Below, piece by piece: positions 1-7,269 of a stretch of 7,896 bases of DNA. The notes below the pieces were generated by a model, which saw only the letters and a program-made list of their open reading frames with translations, did no database searches and was not told the origin of the DNA. The stretch covers positions 1 to 7,896 of the forward strand of contig QMMS01000215.1 in NCBI GenBank assembly GCA_003647375.1, written 5' to 3'. Every line of letters begins with the position of its first letter. The stretch's first letter is position 1. This stretch comes from Deltaproteobacteria bacterium. GTDB taxonomy: Bacteria; Desulfobacterota; Desulfobacteria; Desulfobacterales; B30-G6. Position numbers and translations under genes: made by a program.

Positions 1-19
1 CCTCGAATCCTTGGACCCT

Positions 20-34
20 TATTCCGAAGGAATA
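20..34 (+). promoter_or_regulatory. Perfect inverted repeat overlapping the copA ribosome binding site
   Basis: TATTCC (20-25) and GGAATA (29-34) are perfect inverted complements separated by GAA. The Shine-Dalgarno-like AAGGA (27-31), 8 nt before the copA ATG, lies in the loop and right arm. In RNA this could be a small hairpin hiding the ribosome binding site; in DNA it could be half of an operator. The stem is only 6 bp, so it may be chance. No recognisable CueR-type or CsoR-type operator is visible in the 39 nt available upstream. Confidence 0.3.
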
Positions 35-39
35 GTGAT

Positions 40-2496
40 ATGAGCGAACTAAAATTAACATTACCCATCACCGGCATGACATGTGCCAACTGTGCCATGA
101 ATATCGAGCGTAACGTGGCCAAACTGAATGGCGTCCAAGGTGTCAACGTCAATTTTGCATCAGAGCACGCTACAATTCAATTTGATCCCAAACAAACCAA
201 CCTCCAGGATATTCTATCCAAGATTCAAAGCATAGGGTTTTCGGTTCCCGGGGCTGACATCGATTTCCCGGTCACGGGTATGACATGCGCCAATTGTTCG
301 GCCAATATCGAACGCGCTTTAAATAAAAAGGTCCTGGGTGTTACCAAGGCTTCCGTTAATCTCGCCACCGAACGTGCCTTTGTGGGATATATCCCGGGAA
401 TCACCACGCCCGATGATATCTATGCTGCGGTGACCAACGCCGGCTATGGTGTCATTCCCACCGAAGATGCCGAGGAAGAAGATGCCGAACAGACTGCCCG
501 TAATGCTGAAATCCAAAACCAGACCCGGAAATTTCTCGTCGGTGTTATTTTCACCCTGCCCCTCTTCTTCCTCAGCATGGCAAGGGATTTTCATTTGACA
601 GGCCCATGGAGCCACGCAGCCTGGGTCAACTGGCTCTTTCTGGCCCTGGCCACGCCGGTGCAGTTCTATACCGGCTGGGACTATTACGTGGGGGGCATCA
701 AGAGCCTCAGAAACAAAAGTGCCAACATGGATGTTCTGGTGGCCATGGGATCGTCCGTGGCCTATGTCTATTCCCTGGCGCTCCTTCTGTTTCCTTTATT
801 AGGTGACCATGTTTACTTCGAAACATCCGCTGTTATCATCACCCTCATCAAGCTGGGAAAGCTGCTCGAATCCCGGACCAAGGGGAAAACCGGCGGTGCC
901 ATCCGGAAGCTCATGGGGCTCAGGCCCAAGACCGCCACTATCATTGAAGACGGTACTGAAAAAGAGGTTCCCCTGACGCGAGTCAAAAAAGGTGATATCG
1001 TCGTGGTTCGCCCGGGGGAACAGATGCCGGTAGATGGTGTCATCCAGGCAGGAGCTTCAGCCGTGGATGAATCCATGCTGAGCGGAGAACCCTTACCGGT
1101 GGACAAAAAGGTCGGAGACACAGTCATTGGCGGAACCATCAATGGGCAGGGCATGCTGCAATTTACGGCAACCCGCGTGGGCAAAGAAACCGCCCTGGCT
1201 CAGATCATCAAGCTAGTCCAGGACGCCCAGGGAAGCAAAGCACCCATTCAGGCACTGGCAGACAAAGTAGCTGCCATATTTGTCCCGACCATTATCGCCA
1301 TCGCCTTTCTGGTCTTTCTTCTCTGGTGGTGGGCAGGCGGCGCATTCGTACCGGCCATGATTCGAATGGTGGCAGTCCTGGTGATTGCCTGCCCCTGTGC
1401 TCTCGGTCTGGCCACGCCAACAGCTATCATGGCGGGAACCGGCAAAGGCGCTGAAAACAATATTCTGTTCAAGGACAGTGCTGCCCTGGAGACCGCATCC
1501 AGCCTCGACACTATTCTGCTGGACAAAACCGGCACCATCACCATGGGTAAACCAGCAGTAGTGGATGTGCTGCCATTCAAACCCATATGTGACACACCGG
1601 ATGCATTGCTCAAGCTCGCGGCATCGGTAGAAAAAGGCTCGGAGCACCCCCTGGGGAAAGCCATCGTAAGGGAAGCTGAAAACCGATCCATTGAACTTGC
1701 GTCGCCCGAAAACTTCAAGGCATCCGGTGGTATGGGTGTTGAAGCCAACATTGACGGGAAAATGATCAAGGTCGGCAAGCCCAAATGGTTCCCCAGCGCA
1801 AACACCAAAGATTCTAAGGATTTTGCAGCAGCATCGGACAAGATCAAGGCACTGCAGTCCGAGGGAAAAACCGTCATGGTTGTGGTGGCCAATGAGAAGA
1901 TCTGTGGTCTCATTACCGTGGCCGACACCATCAAACCCGAATCCAGCGCGGCCATCAAAACCTTGCAGGACATGCACATCAACGTGGCCATGGTTACCGG
2001 CGACAACGAACAGACCGCCCGGGTGATCGCCGTCCAATCCGGGATCGATGACGTATATGCGGAAGTACGGCCCGACGAAAAAGCATCCACCGTAGAAATG
2101 ATCCAGGATAAAGGTCACAGAGTTGGCATGGTGGGAGACGGCATCAACGATGCTCCCGCCCTTGCCACCGCCCATGTGGGTATGGCCATCGGCAGTGGTA
2201 CGGATGTAGCTATCGAAACCGCCGGCATTATCCTCTCAGGCAATAGCCTCACGGGAGTTTCCAGGGCCATCCATCTCAGCAGAGCCACCATGCGAACCAT
2301 CCGCCAGAATCTGTTCTGGGCCTTTTTCTACAACCTCGCCCTGATACCCGTTGCCGCCGGCATCCTCTATCCGTTTGAGGCTGCCCCTGGATTCCTGAGA
2401 GAATTGCACCCCATCATGGCCGCACTGGCCATGTCCGTCAGTAGTGTTACGGTGGTAACCAACAGCTTGAGGCTTTACAGAGCCAAGATCAAATAG
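40..2496 (+). CDS. copA: Copper-exporting P1B-type ATPase CopA
   Basis: This inner-membrane pump uses ATP hydrolysis to export Cu(I) from the cytoplasm. The 818-residue protein has the full CopA layout. Two N-terminal heavy-metal-associated domains each carry GMTCANC (residues 12-18 and 80-86). Hydrophobic membrane segments span about 164-275. The actuator domain has the LSGEP loop (347-351). The membrane metal site is CPC (451-453), followed by the DKTGT phosphorylation motif with acceptor Asp495. The nucleotide-binding domain has the P1B-specific SEHPLG (534-539), then MVTGDN (651-656) and [10 protein letters not shown] (699-708). The last two membrane segments contain YN (764-765) and MSVSS (798-802). 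CPC, YN and MxxSS together are the known signature of the Cu(I) subgroup (P1B-1) rather than Zn/Cd pumps. The start is supported by AAGGA 8 nt upstream. No regulator, chaperone or CopZ lies beside it. The length is normal and no key residue is missing. Confidence 0.97.
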   Translation: MSELKLTLPITGMTCANCAMNIERNVAKLNGVQGVNVNFASEHATIQFDPKQTNLQDILSKIQSIGFSVPGADIDFPVTGMTCANCSANIERALNKKVLGVTKASVNLATERAFVGYIPGITTPDDIYAAVTNAGYGVIPTEDAEEEDAEQTARNAEIQNQTRKFLVGVIFTLPLFFLSMARDFHLTGPWSHAAWVNWLFLALATPVQFYTGWDYYVGGIKSLRNKSANMDVLVAMGSSVAYVYSLALLLFPLLGDHVYFETSAVIITLIKLGKLLESRTKGKTGGAIRKLMGLRPKTATIIEDGTEKEVPLTRVKKGDIVVVRPGEQMPVDGVIQAGASAVDESMLSGEPLPVDKKVGDTVIGGTINGQGMLQFTATRVGKETALAQIIKLVQDAQGSKAPIQALADKVAAIFVPTIIAIAFLVFLLWWWAGGAFVPAMIRMVAVLVIACPCALGLATPTAIMAGTGKGAENNILFKDSAALETASSLDTILLDKTGTITMGKPAVVDVLPFKPICDTPDALLKLAASVEKGSEHPLGKAIVREAENRSIELASPENFKASGGMGVEANIDGKMIKVGKPKWFPSANTKDSKDFAAASDKIKALQSEGKTVMVVVANEKICGLITVADTIKPESSAAIKTLQDMHINVAMVTGDNEQTARVIAVQSGIDDVYAEVRPDEKASTVEMIQDKGHRVGMVGDGINDAPALATAHVGMAIGSGTDVAIETAGIILSGNSLTGVSRAIHLSRATMRTIRQNLFWAFFYNLALIPVAAGILYPFEAAPGFLRELHPIMAALAMSVSSVTVVTNSLRLYRAKIK

Positions 2497-2553
2497 AAAT
2501 AAATTTGACGAATTAGGGTTGCAATACAGAAAAACTGAATTACTTTACCCCCT

Positions 2554-2585
2554 CACCCTGCCGAACCGCGGCAGGGTGTTTTTTT
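2554..2585 (+). terminator. Rho-independent terminator after copA
   Basis: A perfect 10-bp GC-rich stem (CACCCTGCCG at 2554-2563 with CGGCAGGGTG at 2569-2578) closes a 5-nt loop and is followed directly by seven T residues. It lies about 58 nt after the copA stop and 45 nt before the next gene, so copA is most likely transcribed separately from its downstream neighbour. Confidence 0.93.
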
Positions 2586-2629
2586 GCATCGGCGCACAAG
2601 GTCTTTAAAAAAACTCAGGAGAAAAGAAA

Positions 2630-3193
2630 ATGACAGACATTTCAAAAATCACATTGTACAGCGGCGGCCACAAGGGGGCTGAGGCGGAATTCGGCAAACT
2701 TGCCGAGGCCTGGAACATGAAAGAGGTAAACATATCCTTTGAAGGGCACAATGCCGAGCGTACCCGTGGCGTTCGGGTACTGACTGCTGAAGAGCTTCAA
2801 AAGGGTGATGTCAGCATGGAAATCGTATCCAAGAGTATGAATCGCACTTACTCCCGGACGAATAAGATCCGAAAAGTCATCCAGTCTATTTTTCACATGG
2901 TCAATAGCGGCTACCATGTCATTGCTGTCGGCTGGATACAGGCTGACAACACTGTCAAGGGGGGAACCGGCTGGGGAGTCGAGTTGGCAAAACTGTTCAA
3001 CCGACCACTGAACGTCTATGATCAAGAGCGAAAGGGGTGGTTTTCCTGGGAAAACAGCCAATGGGTTGAGAACACACCGGTGATTACCTCAGATACGTTT
3101 GCCGGTACCGGTACCCGTTTCCTTTCCGAGGATGGCCAAAAGGCCCTCCATGATCTTTTTGTGCGTTCTTTCGGACCGGCAGAGCAAGAATAG
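2630..3193 (+). CDS. SLOG/YpsA-like putative nucleotide-binding protein
   Basis: The 187-residue protein is probably soluble: no signal peptide or membrane segment is visible. It opens with a beta strand running into a glycine-rich loop, SGGHKGAE (11-18), resembling the SGGQTGVD-type loop of YpsA-like SLOG proteins. It has a second glycine motif, GGTGW (111-115), after a hydrophobic strand (YHVIAVGW, 95-102). PLNVYDQ (126-132) follows, and the end carries FAGTGTRFL (158-166), like the FAGIGSR-type motif I recall from phage-borne relatives. The SLOG superfamily is a Rossmann-like fold that binds or processes nucleotide-derived ligands; no reaction can be assigned here. The start is supported by AGGAG 8 nt before the ATG. 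A strong terminator lies upstream and a repeat downstream, so the gene appears monocistronic and gives no operon clue. The family call rests on motif spacing only; an unrelated Rossmann protein remains possible. Confidence 0.6.
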   Translation: MTDISKITLYSGGHKGAEAEFGKLAEAWNMKEVNISFEGHNAERTRGVRVLTAEELQKGDVSMEIVSKSMNRTYSRTNKIRKVIQSIFHMVNSGYHVIAVGWIQADNTVKGGTGWGVELAKLFNRPLNVYDQERKGWFSWENSQWVENTPVITSDTFAGTGTRFLSEDGQKALHDLFVRSFGPAEQE

Positions 3194-3228
3194 AATGGCT
3201 ATACCTATGGCTGAAACTACTTAAATAC

Positions 3229-3386
3229 GAAACACGAAATTCGAAATTCTAAACAATACCCAATGACACAAATTCGAATGCTCCAAACAAACTGTATAAC
3301 GTTTAAGGCTATGGGTCATGTTTTGGTCATTTGAACATTCAATATTTGGATTTGTTTTGAATTTCGATATTCGAATTTCGGACTTG
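3229..3386. repeat. AT-rich imperfect palindromic intergenic repeat
   Basis: The 236-nt gap between two convergent genes is mostly a fold-back element. CGAAATTCGAA (3235-3245) is exactly complementary to TTCGAATTTCG (3370-3380). Further in, ATTCTAAACAA (3246-3256) matches the complement of 3352-3362 at 10 of 11 positions. Closer to the centre, the arms are related but gapped around GAATG...AAAC (3276-3287) and 3319-3340. The outer limits are not sharp and no clear target duplication is seen. Similar CGAAATTCGAA-type repeats are, from memory, scattered between genes in Desulfobacteraceae-like genomes. They often yield spurious short proteins rich in 'RISKF...NDQN...FRI', and the minus strand of this stretch reads exactly so. 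It may also act as a weak bidirectional transcription end; that is inference. Confidence 0.8.
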
Positions 3387-3429
3387 TTACGACCGATCAT
3401 GTCCAAAGTTAAATCCTTTTAGGGTTTAA

Positions 3430-4233
3430 TCATAGCCGGTTTTTTTGTGCCCAGGTATCTATAAATTCCTCAGCAAACGCCTTGTAATCAAGAGCGCCAA
3501 AGGAGGTGGTCCGGTAAAAAACCACGGGCTTTCCTACTTCGGCGGAGTCGGCGATGGTGGTGTTTGAACGAATGACGGTTTCATACATGCGTTCTTTGGT
3601 GCGATGGTCGTTTCTGAGCCTGGCCAATGTGTTGTGGCTTACGCGTGTCCGCCGGTCGAACATGGTCGCAAGAATTCCCGATATCTTCAGATCGGGATTG
3701 ATTTCACGCTGGACCGCCCCGATGGTGTCGAAAAGCTCTGCCAGGGCATCAAACGCATAAGGGTGGGTCTGGCATGGTACGATCACGGACCCGGCACAGG
3801 CAAATACGTTTACGGTCAACAGTGACAGGCTCGGGGGTGTGTCCAGGATCATGATATCATACGCTCCCCGTATGGGTTCAAGAGCCCGCTTCAACCGGTT
3901 TTCTCGACCGGCAACTTCCACCAATTCGACCTCTGCGCCCGCCAGATCGACATGGGCAGGGATCAGGTCCAGCCCTTTCCACTTTGTTTTAACAACAACA
4001 TCTCCGGCATCGACCGATTCAGGTTGACACACCATATCATAGGCTGTGGCATGTAATTCATCCATGCCAATTCCCAGACCGCGGGTTGCGTTAGCCTGGG
4101 GGTCCATGTCCACCACCAGGACTGTTTTCCCTTTCAATGACAAGGCTGCCGCCAGGTTAATGGCTGTCACTGTTTTCCCGACACCCCCTTTTTCATTGGC
4201 CACGGCGATAATTTTAGCTACTTTGTTCACCAT
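3430..4233 (-). CDS. ParA/Soj-family ATPase (orphan, linked to dynamin-like GTPase)
   Basis: The 267-residue MinD/ParA-class P-loop ATPase has a deviant Walker A, KGGVGKT (15-21), with signature Lys15 and Lys20. Walker A' is VDMDPQAN (41-48), and the Walker B strand is IMILDTPPS (127-135). ParA proteins dimerise on ATP and bind nucleoid DNA or membrane to place cargo such as plasmids, chromosome origins or protein assemblies. An upstream in-frame ATG at 4308 would add 25 residues, but the ATG at 4233 has a near-perfect Shine-Dalgarno, GAGGAGG (4239-4245), 5 nt away, and the ParA fold begins at once after it, so the shorter start is chosen. No ParB gene or parS-like site is in the window. It lies 102 nt downstream of, and in the same direction as, the dynamin-like gene with no terminator seen between, suggesting co-transcription. 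Chromosome partitioning is therefore less likely than a role tied to that GTPase. Confidence 0.93.
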   Translation of the reverse strand: MVNKVAKIIAVANEKGGVGKTVTAINLAAALSLKGKTVLVVDMDPQANATRGLGIGMDELHATAYDMVCQPESVDAGDVVVKTKWKGLDLIPAHVDLAGAEVELVEVAGRENRLKRALEPIRGAYDIMILDTPPSLSLLTVNVFACAGSVIVPCQTHPYAFDALAELFDTIGAVQREINPDLKISGILATMFDRRTRVSHNTLARLRNDHRTKERMYETVIRSNTTIADSAEVGKPVVFYRTTSFGALDYKAFAEEFIDTWAQKNRL

Positions 4234-4335
4234 TTTTTCCTCCTCAAAAAATGCGTTGCTCCTATTATTATTTGGTGCCTGGAATTGAAGAACCTCGCAG
4301 AAAGACAAGTCGGGTCGCTACGGGGTATGCGCTCG

Positions 4336-6609
4336 CTATTGCGGTTCAACGGGTGTTCGAGAGTTCAGGATAGATTCGATGTCTCCTCTAAACCTATCAA
4401 TCCTCTCCAGATACCCCCTGGCGGTTTCACCAACCTTTCGCAAGCCTTCTTTGATCCGCTCCTTATCCACGTGCTCCTCTTTAACCATTTCGATCATTTT
4501 TGAAGCATCCATGAAATAAACCTGAAAATGTTCCTGCAGATCATCATTGAGCTGATGAACCATGACATCCGTCAATCGAAACAGGTATTGGAACTTGACA
4601 TTCTCCTGATAATCCCTGAACTGCACCCTGATGGATCGCTCCGTCTCCAACTTCATACGCCTGAATCCATCTTCCAGGGCCTTGTGTTTTCTACGGTTTT
4701 GTCGGGTCTCCGATTTTCTCAGCAGTTTTCGAAAGACCTTTATGACCGAATAGAATCCAAAGCGCACAACCGCCTCTGTTTTTATTCTGGAGGAATAGCG
4801 CATGGTTGTTTCCACTGGGGGCAGACTCAGCTTGTCTCTAAATTTGAGAACCTTCAGATCCGATAAAACCATTCTGCTTCCAATGCTGTCGGGCTGAGAT
4901 GCGCCCGTATCTGCCATGGATGCCTGGTAATCAGACATGGCCTCCTTCACCATGGCGGTATAGGGTGTTGCGACCGATTCAAGGTGGGACTTGATTTTCT
5001 CCTCTTCCTCCCGGATAAACTTGACGATTCTGGGGTGAATCGTTTCAGCCAGATGGCTGTCGATCGCAGCTTTGAAGTCCTGGAAAACAAGGTAAAGCAT
5101 CTCTGTAAACCGTGATGATTCAATGGTTGCTTCGTAGGGTTCAAGATTGAGCTGAAAATTTCTGATAAAAGCAATCATGTCTTTTACAACCCTACCGTTC
5201 CCGGCATCAAAAAACCTGTCAATGGTCTTCCTTAGATTCAGTTTAATATTCTGAGATGCACCCTCCAGCGTGTTTTTGACCAGCGACGCAATCTGTGTCA
5301 TCTGCTGCTGGTGGTAAGTCATTTTGCTGATGAGTGATGCTACCCCTTTTGCATCTCCGCCCAAAATCTCCTGGTGAATGCCGGACCAATGAGCCAGGGA
5401 CTCGGCCACTATACCCAGGCGCTCGATATTGTTTTTCACCAATAGAGAATAGTGTTCTTTTCCCAACTTGACAGAAAGATCAGCACTAAACCTTTTCGTC
5501 TCGCCGTCCGCGAACTCCACAAACGGTGTCTCTGTCTCCCATTGTGAAAACCGCACTTCATCCTTCCGTGACATGGATTTGAAGGATGCCTTGAATAGAT
5601 TATAGAGGGACGAAAAAACATAAATATCCGGATCGGGTGTGATGACTGACACATCTTCCCTTGTATGTTCAACCAGTGCAATAAGCCCTTCCAGGGTTTC
5701 ATGCTCACTGAAATCGCTATTGAGGACAAAAAGGATATTTTCAAGAATCCCCATGTTTCTTATAATGGATAAAAAGCGCATGTCTGCCTGGCGCAATCCC
5801 GTACGGCTGCTGATGACATAAATGATTAAGTGGGTCTTCAACAGATAATCCTGGATCATGGATAGATGGAGCGGATTGGGCGAATCACTCCCCTGGCAGT
5901 CTGCGATTTCAATATCGTTGCCCAAATCCCCACCCTTGATCCTCAAGAGCACATCTTTCAGGTAGACAGCCAGATGATCGCTCCCCACAAACATTTTCTG
6001 CTCGCCAAACAGGTCATCCTCGTACACCTTGGAAAGGTTGTCCGAAGTGATGATGTCTTTCACCACATCATATCCCTTTAAATAGGAATCGATAAGAATA
6101 CCGTTGGTATTGCGGATACCATTGGTCAGCAGGAGATTGGATTGAATATTTTGGAGGGCTGTGGTCAATGCACGCCGGTCACCTTCTCTGCGAATATCGA
6201 ATTGGGTCTCCTCCGACTCCCATGCATGCACGGGAAAAAGTATCAATGCCTGGGATATCTCTTTGTTCACCTCATCCCAAGATTTGAAATAAAGTTTTGC
6301 CTTCAGGTACGGGCCCCGCCGAATTCTCGTAACAATCGACGTTACCACACCGGCCCCCCGGTTGAGATAGTCGGCTTTGAGCAGTGAGTTGACGAAAGTG
6401 CTTTTTCCGGATTTGATGGCACCGACCACGGCAACCCGAATGATCTCCTCATCCATCTGCTTCTTGATTGCCCGGCATATCGTCTCCCATTCCTCGAACG
6501 AGGCCACGCCAATGCCCGGCAACTCTCTTGCGGAACCAAGGTAGGTGGAGATATCGGTGCAAAGCCGCTGAAGATCTTCTTTAACCGAATGAAAAGTGGT
6601 CATAACCAT
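4336..6609 (-). CDS. Bacterial dynamin-like large GTPase
   Basis: The 757-residue protein has an N-terminal dynamin-type GTPase domain. The P-loop GAIKSGKST is at 63-71, G2 threonine in VVTS at about 90, G3 as DCQG (237-240) where DTPG or DxPG is usual, and a probable G4 as LNSD (296-299). The rest is long helical sequence, with charged coiled-coil-like stretches near 519-563 and 704-745. A hydrophobic then basic segment (about 613-643, FYSVIKVFRKLLRK then NRRKHK) could serve as a membrane-contact region. Bacterial dynamin-like proteins bind or remodel membranes on GTP hydrolysis; here location and cargo are unknown. The start is uncertain. An in-frame TTG at 6672 and ATGs at 6636, 6609 and 6603 are available. 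The ATG at 6609 is preferred for a GGGA 6 nt upstream; the TTG sits about 14 nt from the predicted transcription start with no usable ribosome site. A ParA-type ATPase follows on the same strand. Confidence 0.88.
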   Translation of the reverse strand: MVMTTFHSVKEDLQRLCTDISTYLGSARELPGIGVASFEEWETICRAIKKQMDEEIIRVAVVGAIKSGKSTFVNSLLKADYLNRGAGVVTSIVTRIRRGPYLKAKLYFKSWDEVNKEISQALILFPVHAWESEETQFDIRREGDRRALTTALQNIQSNLLLTNGIRNTNGILIDSYLKGYDVVKDIITSDNLSKVYEDDLFGEQKMFVGSDHLAVYLKDVLLRIKGGDLGNDIEIADCQGSDSPNPLHLSMIQDYLLKTHLIIYVISSRTGLRQADMRFLSIIRNMGILENILFVLNSDFSEHETLEGLIALVEHTREDVSVITPDPDIYVFSSLYNLFKASFKSMSRKDEVRFSQWETETPFVEFADGETKRFSADLSVKLGKEHYSLLVKNNIERLGIVAESLAHWSGIHQEILGGDAKGVASLISKMTYHQQQMTQIASLVKNTLEGASQNIKLNLRKTIDRFFDAGNGRVVKDMIAFIRNFQLNLEPYEATIESSRFTEMLYLVFQDFKAAIDSHLAETIHPRIVKFIREEEEKIKSHLESVATPYTAMVKEAMSDYQASMADTGASQPDSIGSRMVLSDLKVLKFRDKLSLPPVETTMRYSSRIKTEAVVRFGFYSVIKVFRKLLRKSETRQNRRKHKALEDGFRRMKLETERSIRVQFRDYQENVKFQYLFRLTDVMVHQLNDDLQEHFQVYFMDASKMIEMVKEEHVDKERIKEGLRKVGETARGYLERIDRFRGDIESILNSRTPVEPQ

Positions 6610-6692
6610 GGCCGATCCCGGCTGAATACGATTCATGGCAATTCTTAGCCAAGGTGATAGTATTTTAAACAACTTAATAAACCAGAAACTCC

Positions 6693-6721
6693 TTTTTACA
6701 TGGAGTGAAACCGATTGTCAA
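6693..6721 (-). promoter_or_regulatory. Sigma-70-type promoter for the GTPase/ParA unit
   Basis: On the minus strand a perfect -35 TTGACA (6716-6721) is followed after exactly 17 nt by TAAAAA (6693-6698; 4 of 6 to TATAAT). Transcription would begin near 6686, leaving a leader of about 75-80 nt to the preferred ATG. An AAGGAG nearby lies in the -10 region and so is not a ribosome site for the TTG at 6672. Confidence 0.55.
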
Positions 6722-6808
6722 AGGGAATGGCTTGTAAATTCTATGGGTTTGTGGTATGTAATAAAAATAGAAAAATGACAATCCAAACTGATCGATTATC
6801 GAGGCTTA

Positions 6809-6987
6809 GGGTTCGCGCAAAAATAACTTAACAGAGTCGGCGCTCAGATTTGGTTCAGGTTTGGCTGATTCGAGAGAGCAAAACCACAGGAATAGCGAGC
6901 TATTTCGCGGATTTTGCGAATGAGATATCGGCCAAAGATGTGCTGAATCTGAGATGCAAAAATGTGAAGTTATTTTTGCGCGAGCCC
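6809..6987. mobile_element. MITE-like 179-bp palindromic element with terminal inverted repeats
   Basis: The ends (6809-6829 and 6967-6987) are 21-bp inverted repeats matching at 20 positions; the outer ends read GGGTTCGCGC and GCGCGAGCCC. The trinucleotide TTA lies just outside both ends (6806-6808 and 6988-6990), consistent with a 3-bp target duplication. The interior is also palindromic in the same register around position 6898: CTCAGATT (6843-6850) with AATCTGAG (6946-6953), TTTGGC (6860-6865) with GCCAAA (6931-6936), GCAAAA (6878-6883) with TTTTGC (6912-6917), and AATAGC (6891-6896) with GCTATT (6899-6904). No transposase fits inside, so movement would need one supplied in trans. It fills much of the 372-nt gap between two divergent genes. 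The rest of that gap holds the minus-strand promoter and, rightward, short leader sequence for the small gene. The parent IS family was not identified. Confidence 0.8.
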
Positions 6988-7044
6988 TTACCCGCCTCTG
7001 GTGAGGTCACTGCAGATACTTAGAGAAAAAAAGGAATAATATTC

Positions 7045-7203
7045 ATGTCAGAAAAACATCCGGAATGCCCGCTCTATAATCCTTTAAACTGCAAAGAGTA
7101 TTACAATCCGAAACTCTGTGCTTTTGTAAGGAAAGATAAAGTTTGTCTGAAGAAAAAGAAACCAAAGACGAAACCGAAGAAAAAAGTCGAATCCACAGCC
7201 TAA
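7045..7203 (+). CDS. Small four-cysteine, lysine-rich protein
   Basis: This 52-residue open frame is below common length cut-offs but looks real. AAGGA (7031-7035) lies 9 nt before the ATG, and a terminator-like hairpin follows the stop. The N-terminal two thirds carries four evenly spaced cysteines (C8, C16, C25, C34; spacings x7, x8, x8) plus His5, with the repeated pattern N-P-x-x-C (NPLNC, NPKLC). The tail (from residue 35) is a run of Lys and Pro ending in VESTA. Four cysteines at such spacing could bind a metal such as zinc or form disulfides. The basic tail could contact nucleic acid or acidic lipid. Both are inference. There is no signal peptide, so a cytoplasmic metal-bound form is the more natural reading. 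I recall similar small proteins in sulfate-reducing bacteria but know no function. Confidence 0.75.
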   Translation: MSEKHPECPLYNPLNCKEYYNPKLCAFVRKDKVCLKKKKPKTKPKKKVESTA

Positions 7204-7210
7204 ATCCAGC

Positions 7211-7267
7211 AAACCTCCCACCGCGAATCGATCCATCAGATCGAACTTCTCCAGCAGGAGGTTTTTT
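7211..7267 (+). terminator. Terminator of the small Cys-rich gene
   Basis: AAACCTCC (7211-7218) pairs exactly with GGAGGTTT (7257-7264), and six T residues run through 7262-7267. Inside it TCGATC (7228-7233) pairs with GATCGA (7239-7244) over a 5-nt loop, giving a branched structure. A simpler alternative is CTCC-AGCA-GGAG (7249-7260) followed by the T run. It begins 8 nt after the stop codon and ends just before the end of the convergent yqgE-like gene. In the opposite direction only three T follow the stem, so it mainly serves the + strand. Confidence 0.65.
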
Positions 7268-7269
7268 CT

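Noticed and set aside
1213..2175. Long antisense open frames opposite copA (320 and 280 codons).
   Set aside because: They lie wholly inside a well-supported copA frame, have no family motifs, and are low-complexity or Cys/His-rich translations typical of antisense shadows.
3221..3406. Minus-strand 61-codon open frame in the gap between the SLOG-like and ParA genes.
   Set aside because: Its reading (SEIRISKF...SNDQN...FRISNFVFRI) is the translation of the palindromic repeat itself, with no ribosome site.
4234..4308. 25-residue N-terminal extension of the ParA protein.
   Set aside because: The extension reads through the strong GAGGAGG site and adds residues unlike ParA N-termini; the ATG at 4233 is far better supported.
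6792..6802. TCGAT-T-ATCGA palindrome just left of the MITE-like element.
   Set aside because: It is short and isolated, outside the element's end and not in register with its symmetry, with no promoter beside it.
7001..7010. GTGA-GG-TCAC palindrome upstream of the small Cys-rich gene, considered as an operator.
   Set aside because: The arms are only 4 bp, no convincing -35/-10 pair surrounds it, and such a palindrome is expected by chance.
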